The position numbers and the translations under genes are program-made. Below the pieces are notes generated by a model that saw only the letters and a program-made list of their open reading frames with translations, made no database searches and had not been told where the DNA came from. A DNA stretch of 64,000 nt from IMG/VR virus record IMGVR_UViG_3300043466_001519, positions 49,986-113,985 of that record, one strand, 5' to 3'. This stretch comes from a virus. Below are positions 1 to 7,700 of the stretch, one piece after another. How positions within the stretch are numbered: position 1 is the first letter of the stretch; the number at the start of each line of letters is the position of its first letter.

Positions 1-2
1 AA

Positions 3-77
3 GTTTGTGCATTAACAACTACTACCACAACTACAATTCCGCTAACTACTACTACTACTACTACTAATATAACATAA
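3..77 (+). CDS. C-terminal end of a Thr-tract protein (partial)
   Basis: The only stop-free frame entering from the left edge ends with TAA at 75-77. It encodes two runs of seven Thr separated by Ile-Pro-Leu, then Asn-Ile-Thr and the stop. The gene start lies outside the window. The sequence matches the ends of the proteins at 886-1170 and 43185-43394, which also finish on a Thr run, so this is probably another small fibre or virion-surface protein of the same family. Nothing else of its function can be seen. Confidence 0.6.
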   Translation, partial: VCALTTTTTTTIPLTTTTTTTNIT

Positions 78-87
78 ACATTAAGTA

Positions 88-855
88 ATGGCAAATTGCT
101 CTCAAATAAATAATACAACTATAAAAGGAACGAGTGCTGTCAAATATGATAGCACTCCACTTCCTTGTACAGATGTAAGTACATGTGATGGGTTAAATGA
201 TATTCTTAGTAAGTTTGATGCTGTTATATGTGATGTTAAAACTAGTGTTGATTCTATTACAGAAGATGTGATAAATCTTACAGAAGACATAATGATTATA
301 ACAGAAGATGTAATCAATATAAATAATCAATTAGAGATATGTTGTCCTACCACAACTACAACAACAACATTACCTCCAACAACTACCACTACCACTACGT
401 TACCTGTAACTACAACTACAACTAGTAGCAGTAGTTCAACTACTACCACTACTTCTTCTTCTACAAGTACATCAACTAGTACGACTAGTAGCACATCTAC
501 AAGTACATCTACTAGTACATCAACAACCACTAGTACAACTACTACATTGACTCCAACAACCACTACCACTACAACTACTAGTGGTCTAATGCAAGGTTCA
601 ATATCAAGTACATCTCATCCAACAGATGCTTGTAGTTCAACTTTAGATACTGGATGTTGGATTTCTAATACTGGAGGTTTTCCTGGTAGTGAAGTAATTA
701 CAGTAAGTAGTGTTGTTTATACAAATCCTGGAGGAACAATTCCATTTGCAGGTGATGGTGACTTTTATCATGTAGAAATTGATTTTAGTCCAGTTTCTAC
801 AAATTGTCAAATTAATTCAACTGGAAACGTTGTTTCTGCAATAGACCTATGTTAG
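88..855 (+). CDS. Thr/Ser-tract fibre-like protein, 255 aa
   Basis: Probable virion surface or fibre protein. Residues 1-50 form a Cys-containing head and residues 51-85 look helical (repeated TEDV/TEDI). Residues 88-164 are almost entirely Thr and Ser, a mucin-like linker. Residues 165-255 form a Cys-bearing C-terminal module ending in Cys. That last module resembles the C-terminal region of the muzzle fragment at 4762-10086: DAC near its start, a VVY/IVY strand, a DG.FY motif and a closing strand ending in Cys. The head resembles the protein at 38218-38607. ATG at 88 follows the previous stop by 10 bases. There is no signal peptide. The exact role is unknown; fibre assignment rests on composition and neighbours. 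Confidence 0.7.
   Translation: MANCSQINNTTIKGTSAVKYDSTPLPCTDVSTCDGLNDILSKFDAVICDVKTSVDSITEDVINLTEDIMIITEDVININNQLEICCPTTTTTTTLPPTTTTTTTLPVTTTTTSSSSSTTTTTSSSTSTSTSTTSSTSTSTSTSTSTTTSTTTTLTPTTTTTTTTSGLMQGSISSTSHPTDACSSTLDTGCWISNTGGFPGSEVITVSSVVYTNPGGTIPFAGDGDFYHVEIDFSPVSTNCQINSTGNVVSAIDLC
349..579 (+). repeat. ACN trinucleotide tract coding poly-Thr/Ser
   Basis: About 230 bases made almost only of ACA/ACT/ACC and AGT/TCT codons, encoding residues 88-164 of the fibre-like protein. It is low complexity and in frame, so slippage or recombination would change length by whole codons. Shorter relatives lie at 27-65, 1105-1158, 9322-9390, 9823-9843, 10060-10083, 43332-43382 and 43555-43575. Confidence 0.85.
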
Positions 856-885
856 TTTAAATAATAATTTAAAAATCAATAACTT

Positions 886-1170
886 ATGACAGTATTAATA
901 ACATTAACAACCGCTGGAACTGATTCAGGACCATTTGATTTATATTCAAACTTAGATGGCTATTCATCAGCTTTTGAATCAGGAGTCTCTAAAGCATCCT
1001 TGCTTGCAGGATATGCTTCTGCTCTTGTTCCTGATTATACAACAACCGTTAGAATAAAATCAAATGGGACGTGTGTGAATTATGTAGATATTGTATTAGA
1101 AAATACAACTACTACTACTACAACAGTTGCACCAAGTACTACAACTACTACCACCACTATAGTACCTTAA
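886..1170 (+). CDS. Small protein with GPF domain and terminal Thr tracts, 94 aa
   Basis: Residues 1-72 form a compact, probably beta-rich domain and residues 74-91 are two Thr7 runs joined by VAPS. The protein ends IVP right after the tract. The domain is clearly related to residues 2-70 of the protein at 10086-10952: both have a G..(S/T)GPF..Y motif near residue 15-20, VS+..L..G in the middle, and VR..SNG.C near the end. That second copy sits on a muzzle fragment, so this is probably a tail-associated module. It is last in its transcription unit; a hairpin and a terminator follow within 75 bases. Molecular function unknown. Confidence 0.7.
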   Translation: MTVLITLTTAGTDSGPFDLYSNLDGYSSAFESGVSKASLLAGYASALVPDYTTTVRIKSNGTCVNYVDIVLENTTTTTTTVAPSTTTTTTTIVP

Positions 1171-1182
1171 CAAAAATATAAA

Positions 1183-1210
1183 AACTTTGTTTTGTTGGTT
1201 TTACAAAGTT
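1183..1210 (+). other. RNA hairpin just before the terminator
   Basis: AACTTTGT (1183-1190) and ACAAAGTT (1203-1210) are perfect 8-base complements around a 12-base loop. It lies one base before the main terminator stem, so it may protect the transcript end or assist termination. Confidence 0.5.
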
Positions 1211-1211
1211 T

Positions 1212-1246
1212 CTCCTCGAGGTTATCCTCGGGGAGTTTTTGTTTTT
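1212..1246 (+). terminator. Rho-independent terminator
   Basis: A 10-bp stem (1212-1221 with 1226-1235, one G-U pair) closes a TTAT loop and is followed by TTTTTGTTTTT. It ends the small fibre unit and separates it from the tail operon starting at 1351. Confidence 0.9.
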
Positions 1247-1288
1247 AACTAATTTGATTATAAATAATTACAGCTCTAATTAAAATTA

Positions 1289-1321
1289 TTTGGAATATAT
1301 AAAAACTATTAATTATCTTTA
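1289..1321 (+). promoter_or_regulatory. Candidate Bacteroidetes-type promoter
   Basis: TTTG at 1289-1292, a 21-base spacer, and TATCTTTA at 1314-1321 fit the Bacteroidetes primary sigma pattern (TTTG, 19-21 bases, TAnnTTTG) except for the last base. It lies between a terminator and the ATG at 1351, the right place to start the tail operon. An identical -7-like box precedes recA. Confidence 0.45.
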
Positions 1322-1350
1322 CAATATTTTTTTAACTAATATGAATATAT

Positions 1351-2565
1351 ATGTCTGAAAATCAAAGCTTATTAGGTCAATTGGAAGAACTACTTAGACA
1401 AAAAAAGAGTAAAAAATTCTATGCTGAAAGACTTGGAATAAGCGAGTTTGAAGTTAATGAGCTTTTAAAAGAGCTTAGGGAAAAAGACAATGAAGATGTA
1501 ATAAAAACTATTGCAGAAGAACGCAAAGTAAATGTTGAGAGAGGTACAATAGAGAGTACAATTGTATCTGACTTTGATCCTAAAGATGATCTTGAGTTAG
1601 CTAAGCTACACAAGATAAACTTAGACAAATATGTAATAACAAACTATTGGTCTAAGATGTTACCAAGTGGTAAATTTACTTCCTCAGTGTTTTCAAAAAG
1701 AAAACAAGCAGAAGATTACTCTCCTGAAGACTTTGCTAAGTTTTTAGAAAACTACAAACCAACTAACATAGAAGTTAAAAAACCAAATCCATTAGCTAAT
1801 AAAGATCATGTAGATGTAGAAATCTCAATAGCAGATTATCATTTAGCTAAGAGAACAGTAGATGGTGATAATGACCCAACAACTAGAGCTTTAAGATATG
1901 TTATAATGGCTCAGTCTTTGATTGAGAAAGTTAAAGCAAACTACAACATAAACACTGTTGTTCTACCTATATCAAACGATTTCTTCCACACTGATAACTA
2001 TCAACATCAAACTACAAACGGTACTCCACAAGACACTATAATGGATTATGCAGAAGAATATGAATTAGGTTTTGGAGTTCTTGTAGATACAATCAATATG
2101 TTGAGACAACATGCTAACAATGTCACTGTTGTTCTTGTACAAGGAAATCATGACAGAACTAAATCTTATTATCTAGCACATGCATTAGATGTGTTCTTTA
2201 GAGATGCATTAGATGTAGAGTTTATAAGAGAACATTCTGTTATAAAAGGAATCACATTAGGAAATACATTTATTGGATGGCACCATGGTAATTGTAAGAT
2301 AGAAGATCTTCCATTATTATTTGCAACACATTCTAAATATAGTCATCAATTTGGTGATGCTGTTTACAGAGAAGTTCATACAGGCGATAAACATCACTAT
2401 ATGGCTAAAGAAGTGAAGGGAGTAAGAATACAACAAATGCCTAGCTTATCTGGAACAGATAGATGGCACTTAGATAATAACTACGTACATTCAGTGCGTG
2501 CAGCTCTTGCTTTAGTCTATGATCGTAATCTAGGTAAAATAGCAGAGTTTGAAACTCGAATATAA
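1351..2565 (+). CDS. Calcineurin-like metallophosphoesterase with N-terminal HTH, 404 aa
   Basis: Predicted two-metal phosphoesterase (nuclease, phosphodiesterase or phosphatase). The metal motifs appear in family order: D162-x-H164 (ADYHL), D210 in SNDFF, GNHD at 265-268, a histidine pair around 311-312, and H343...H348-H349 in HTGDKHHY. Residues about 14-38 read as a helix-turn-helix (AERLGISEFEVNELL), suggesting a DNA-binding tip. It is the first gene after a terminator and candidate promoter, and directly upstream of the tail ring genes (2 bases to the next ATG). Phage relatives are often labelled SbcD-like, but the substrate cannot be read from sequence. All metal ligands look intact, so it should be active. 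Confidence 0.8.
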   Translation: MSENQSLLGQLEELLRQKKSKKFYAERLGISEFEVNELLKELREKDNEDVIKTIAEERKVNVERGTIESTIVSDFDPKDDLELAKLHKINLDKYVITNYWSKMLPSGKFTSSVFSKRKQAEDYSPEDFAKFLENYKPTNIEVKKPNPLANKDHVDVEISIADYHLAKRTVDGDNDPTTRALRYVIMAQSLIEKVKANYNINTVVLPISNDFFHTDNYQHQTTNGTPQDTIMDYAEEYELGFGVLVDTINMLRQHANNVTVVLVQGNHDRTKSYYLAHALDVFFRDALDVEFIREHSVIKGITLGNTFIGWHHGNCKIEDLPLLFATHSKYSHQFGDAVYREVHTGDKHHYMAKEVKGVRIQQMPSLSGTDRWHLDNNYVHSVRAALALVYDRNLGKIAEFETRI

Positions 2566-2567
2566 AT

Positions 2568-3296
2568 ATGGCAACATTAAGAAAATTAGTATCAGATGTT
2601 AGAAGTGTCCACAAGATACTTTCTACAGATAGTCTTATTACAGATAGAGCAATTGCTTCTGAAATAAGAAACAATGCTTTGTTACTTATAAAAAGAGAAA
2701 CCAATCTTAGAAAACTTTGGGCAACTGATACATTGTTCACTACTATTCCTTGTTTAGAGATGATAGAAGTGCCTATCTCTGAATGTTGTAATTATGTAGA
2801 TGAATGCACTATTGCTAGAACAAAATTTAAACTCCCACGTATATCAGAAGGTAATTACCAATATGTAATACAAGGAGTTTATTCTATTAATGCATTAGGT
2901 GGTCAAGGAAAGAAGTTAAAAGAAATTACTATTAATAGATATATCAATCTTTTAAGACTTCCTATAATCAAGAAAGAAGAGTATTATTGGATTACTAATG
3001 GATATCTATATGTAAACAATCCAATGATTAAATCAATTAGGTTTGTAGCATTATTTGAAGAAGATGTAGAAAATGAAATCATGTATCCAGAATGTGGATG
3101 TGGATCTCCAGAGTATACATTAGATGAGATATGTAAGAATCCATTAGATAAAGAGTTTCCTCTTCCTGGATACTTAGAGCAACAAACATTACAACTTACA
3201 TCTCAAAAACTTTTATCTACATACTTCAATCTTAAAACAGATATGAGTGCAGAAGGAATAGATGGACAAGCACCTAACTCAAAACCAAATAGTTAA
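2568..3296 (+). CDS. Tail ring/connector protein candidate, 242 aa
   Basis: No catalytic motif. The N-terminal half is helical and basic, and the middle carries two Cys pairs (CCNYVDEC, CGCG) that could hold a metal or form a structural knuckle. The C-terminus is hydrophilic (SAEGIDGQ and onward). It is packed between the phosphoesterase and an IHF-like gene, and its stop overlaps the next ATG (TAATG). In crAss-like phages this position, just upstream of the muzzle gene, holds the tail ring proteins that link portal to muzzle. That role is inferred from position, with modest support from size. Confidence 0.55.
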   Translation: MATLRKLVSDVRSVHKILSTDSLITDRAIASEIRNNALLLIKRETNLRKLWATDTLFTTIPCLEMIEVPISECCNYVDECTIARTKFKLPRISEGNYQYVIQGVYSINALGGQGKKLKEITINRYINLLRLPIIKKEEYYWITNGYLYVNNPMIKSIRFVALFEEDVENEIMYPECGCGSPEYTLDEICKNPLDKEFPLPGYLEQQTLQLTSQKLLSTYFNLKTDMSAEGIDGQAPNSKPNS

Positions 3297-3775
3297 TGAG
3301 AACGAAGATTGATTGGAGAAGCTCTAGTAAAGAAAACTATAATCAGTTTTGTAAAAAACACCCTTCTATAAAACTTACATATGATGAGTGGAGAAATATT
3401 CTCTATACATTCAATGAGTTATTTAAAGAATACATTTTAGAAACAGGTGATAAAGCAAAACTACCTTATGGGTTTGGAGAGTTCTCAATCAATAAAAAGA
3501 AAAGAAGAAAACTAAAAAATAATATAGATGGCAAAGAGTTTGTAAACCTACCTATTGACTGGCAAAAAACTAAAGAGAAAGGTAAGGTTATATACAACTT
3601 CAATTATCACACAGAAGGATTTTTCTTTGGATGGATGTGGTTTAAATCAACAGCACGTTTTAAACATTCTGATCTATGGTATTTCAAACCTTCTAGACTT
3701 ACATCAAGACTTTTATCGCATTACTTAAAAACCAACGACAAGTATCAACACATTTATCGTGAATGGAAAAAATAA
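3296..3775 (+). CDS. IHF/HU-like tail protein, 159 aa
   Basis: Residues about 40-75 resemble the HU/IHF core: a helix ending in LETGDKAKLP, then YGFGEFSI followed by a basic stretch (NKKKRRK). Compare the family pattern of helix, G-x-x-V-x-L-x-GFG-x-F. Crassvirales genomes carry proteins annotated as IHF subunits in the tail operon, and this gene sits in that place. The rest is Trp/Tyr/Lys-rich. Whether it binds DNA or acts as a structural ring subunit with an IHF-like fold cannot be decided here. Start ATG overlaps the preceding stop (TAATG); the next gene starts 6 bases after its end. Confidence 0.6.
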   Translation: MRTKIDWRSSSKENYNQFCKKHPSIKLTYDEWRNILYTFNELFKEYILETGDKAKLPYGFGEFSINKKKRRKLKNNIDGKEFVNLPIDWQKTKEKGKVIYNFNYHTEGFFFGWMWFKSTARFKHSDLWYFKPSRLTSRLLSHYLKTNDKYQHIYREWKK

Positions 3776-3781
3776 TAAACT

Positions 3782-4756
3782 ATGTCATACTACTATAAAT
3801 ATAATTTCGTATCACCAGAACCTGTTTATGCCACTGTTAAAGAAGAACTTAAAAGTTATTTCGATACTGGTGCAATAGATGATCTTTTATTTCCTACTTA
3901 TTTAGATAAAGCTCTAAAGAAGTTAGGAAGAACTACATTTGTAATAAGTGAAGAAATCTTGTTTATAGAAGATTTTCAAGCTAGACTTCCTGATAACTTT
4001 TATGCTGTAAGAGAAGCTTGGATGTGTACAGAAGTTTCTGGATATCCATATCAATCAGCTAATTCATTTTATTCACAAGCTGCTAGTGCAACCACTATTC
4101 AAGTGGCTCCATTAACTATTGGAGGAACTCCTTGTAACAGACCAGGTTGTCAAGATCCTGCATGTAATGGTACATGTATGCCAGAATTAGTACAAGCTGT
4201 ATACAAAACAAACAACACTGTTGCTAGAGGATTTACTCATCAGTATTTACTTAAACCTGGTAATATATCTGCAAAACAAAACTGTGGAGTGGAATATACA
4301 AACAATTGGGACTTCTATGCTGAAGCTCCTCCTATTCATGAATTCACTCCTGGTGCTGCTAGTTACGATAGTTTTGATATTAGAGACAATAAGTTTGTAA
4401 CTAATTTTAGAAATGGTGTTGTACATTTATTATTCTATGCTACAGAATATGATGAAATAGGTAATCAAATGATTCCAGACAATTATCGTATTAGAGAATA
4501 TGTAGAAGCATTCATTAAATTTAAAATGTTTGAAACTCTTACTAATCAAACTAATGATGAAACTTTCAATCAGTTGCAACAAAAAATGATGTATCATAAA
4601 CAAGCTTATGAAGAATCTTACATCATGGCTGAGATTGAAATGAAGAAACAAACTCCTTGGGAGAAACAAAGAAGAATTAAAAACGATCTTAAAAGATTTA
4701 ATATGTATGAGCTTCCTAACCGTACTAATAGATATGGTAGAAGACGTAACAATTAA
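3782..4756 (+). CDS. crAss-like tail ring/stabilisation protein, 324 aa
   Basis: Starts MSYYYKYNFVSPEPVY and contains a helical N-terminal domain (about 15-75), a Cys-rich insert (residues about 118-140, with CNRPGCQDPAC and CNGTC, suggesting a zinc or disulfide knuckle), and a helical C-terminus ending in a very basic tail (NRTNRYGRRRNN). It lies directly upstream of the muzzle gene with 5 bases between them. By synteny with crAss-like phages it is one of the ring proteins of the short tail. No enzymatic motif is visible. Confidence 0.6.
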   Translation: MSYYYKYNFVSPEPVYATVKEELKSYFDTGAIDDLLFPTYLDKALKKLGRTTFVISEEILFIEDFQARLPDNFYAVREAWMCTEVSGYPYQSANSFYSQAASATTIQVAPLTIGGTPCNRPGCQDPACNGTCMPELVQAVYKTNNTVARGFTHQYLLKPGNISAKQNCGVEYTNNWDFYAEAPPIHEFTPGAASYDSFDIRDNKFVTNFRNGVVHLLFYATEYDEIGNQMIPDNYRIREYVEAFIKFKMFETLTNQTNDETFNQLQQKMMYHKQAYEESYIMAEIEMKKQTPWEKQRRIKNDLKRFNMYELPNRTNRYGRRRNN

Positions 4757-4761
4757 TAACC

Positions 4762-7700
4762 ATGGCTGAAGAACAACAACAAGGAAACATTAAGCAGGAG
4801 TATAATAATGCCACTGTAGGACTGAACATGGATCAATCTGTTAATCAGATTAAACCAGGTACTCTTACATATGCATTGAATGCTGCTGTTGAAAACTTTG
4901 ATGCTAATTCTGTAAACTACCAGAATGAGCCAGGGAATGAATTATGTATTAGTTTCCCTAACGGATATTCCTTAATTGGAAGTCATTTTATACAGGAAAG
5001 AAACAAGTTTATTTTCTTTTTAGCTAACTCTTCTACAGGAGAAAGTGAAATAGGACAGATGATTAATAATGATTGTATTTACAGAACAATTGTAAATGCT
5101 AATTGTTTAAACTTTAACATTGACCATCCTATACCTAAAGTTGTTCATAGAATAACAAACTGCTCTACAGAGATTTATTGGACAGATGGATTTAATCCTA
5201 GAAGATATATGGACATTGATAATGTGCCTTATGTAACAGAGATTATTCCTAATTCTTGTAGTGTACTTACATTAGATGAATTAGATTGTAATAAATTAAA
5301 AATACAACCTAATTTTAATATTCCTCAATTAGAAATTATAGATGTAATTTCAGGAGGAGATTTAATTGCAGGTACTTATCAATTTGGTATACAATATACA
5401 GATGCACAAGGTAGTCCATACACTTCTTTCTATTCTATAACAAATCCTACACCTATTGCAGATCCAGACTTCACTACAGTGAATTTTAACTATCCTGTAG
5501 GAAAGTCAATAGTTATTGATATAACTAATTTAGATACAACAGGAAAGTATCAATATTATAACTTAGCTGTAATAAAAACAATTAATGGTATTTCATCAGT
5601 TGAACTTGTTGGAACATACTTCATAGATAATTTTACACAACAAATAACTTATACAGGACAAAGTAAAACTGATATAAGACTTTCTATAAATGATATATTT
5701 GAAAAGTTTCCATACTATGATGTAGCAGGAGATTTAACTGCAGTGCAAGATGTTTTAGTTTGGGATAAACTATCTACAATAGATAGAGTGAATTATCAAA
5801 AAATAGCTAATCAAATAACTCTTCAGTGGGAAAGTTGGAGAATACCTTCTACAGAAAGTTATGCAGATGAAGTGAATGCAACAAACTTACGTGGGTACTT
5901 GCGTGATGAAGTGTATGCACTTGAGATTGTATTCTTATTAAGAAATGGAAAACAAACAGATGGTTTTCATATTCCAGGTAGAAAACAAACAAACAATGAG
6001 ATAGTAAGTCAACCAGATGTTCCAAACACCAATCCTGATTTTATAGGAGAAGGAACTTCTGCTCCTTATTGGAAAATATATAATACAGCTTCTGTAATAG
6101 GAACATCTCCACAATTCTCTGATGAGCCTAGTTATAAAGGACCATATCAATTTGGTCAATTTGCTTATTGGGAATCTACAGAAACTTATCCTTGTAATGT
6201 AGAAGTTTGGGGAGACTTAGCTAATCAACAAATTAGACATCATAAGTTTCCTGATATATTAATTAGTCCTTCATTTGAATCTTCTGTTCCTGTAATTGTT
6301 TCAGATAGATATCAAGTGGAAATGCAACAATCTAGTGCAATTTATCCTATTGGTATAAAAATTAACAACGAACAGGTTATAGAATTAATTAGAGAGTCTA
6401 ATTTAACAAATGAAGAGAAAGATGATATTGTAGGATATAAAATTGTTCGTGGTGATAGAAGTACAAATAGATCTATTGTTGCTAAAGGTATTCTTCGTAA
6501 CGTAGGAAGCTATGTTAAAGAAGAAGAAACATATTACTATCCAAACTATCCATATAATGATCTTAGTGAAGATGCATTTTTAAATGCTAATAATAATGCA
6601 TATTTTGAATCATGTGAATCTTTTGATATCATTGTTCGTAGTTTTAATAATGAAGATGAATTAGGTCCATATACAGCAGTTAGATATACTGATTGTAATA
6701 CAAACAAAGAAATAATAAAAAAAATATATGAACTTCATCTTGAAAACAATCCTTTAAAAATTTGTTCAATTATAAAACCTACATTCTTAGGAGAAGGTGT
6801 ATTTAATAAAGTGGAACAAGTAAGATGGGATTCTGGTCCTGTAGCTTATGGATATGCTTCTTATCAAATTACACCAGGAATTCCAGGATATGTTCCAGAT
6901 GATAAAAAATGTGTAGCTTATTCTAGATATGCAAATTATGACATTTGGACTGTTGGAGCTGAAAATGGTAGAGCTGGTATAACTGTATATTTTGATGATG
7001 CTGTAGAAGGACCTATAGAAAGTCCTTGGATAGGTTCTGGTCATAATCTTAAAATATATGTAAGAGTTGGAACTTTTCCTACATTAGGTAGAGGAAAAAG
7101 AAAAAACTTTTCAAAAGATTCTGAAGTAAGAGATCCAGGTTGTAAAGAAGAAGAACCTCTAGCTCCATTATCAGAATCTCTTACAAACAGACAAATATTT
7201 AATTCTCCAGAAACATCTTTTGGACAACCGTTCTTAGGTGATGTATTAAAGCTTGAGAATGTAATGTATGGTGGTGGTAGAGCTCACTTTGTTGAAGTGA
7301 GAGACAATGCTAAGTATAGATTATTAAGTAAAGAAGCTCAACAAGTTGCATTACAAAGTTCTTCAAACATTGCTGGAGGAGATATTGTTGCATTGTTTGC
7401 AGCTTATCAGGCTTATTTAGAAATATACATTAATGGTATAACTAGAAAAAACTATGCATACTCATTTAATTCTATAGCTAGTTACAGTTATCATTCTCCT
7501 GTATACAATAATTTAGGAATCAAACAAAGAAATCTTGATATAAAAAGATATTTAATTCCTGGATTACAAAACGTTGGTGATGATAACAATATTAATAATT
7601 ACAATAGAGAAACTTCTGTCTATTTAAAAACAGATGATAGTCTTCCTTTTCCTAGTAAAACAGATTCATTAGTTTACTTAGGGAATTCTTTAATTGAAGA

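Noticed and set aside
327-569. Open frame on the minus strand through the Thr tract, coding a Val-rich protein
   Set aside because: It is the mirror of ACN repeats, lacks any domain or start signal, and lies wholly inside a clear plus-strand gene.
349-579. CRISPR-like or tandem repeat array
   Set aside because: It is in-frame trinucleotide repetition coding Thr/Ser, with no repeat-spacer structure.
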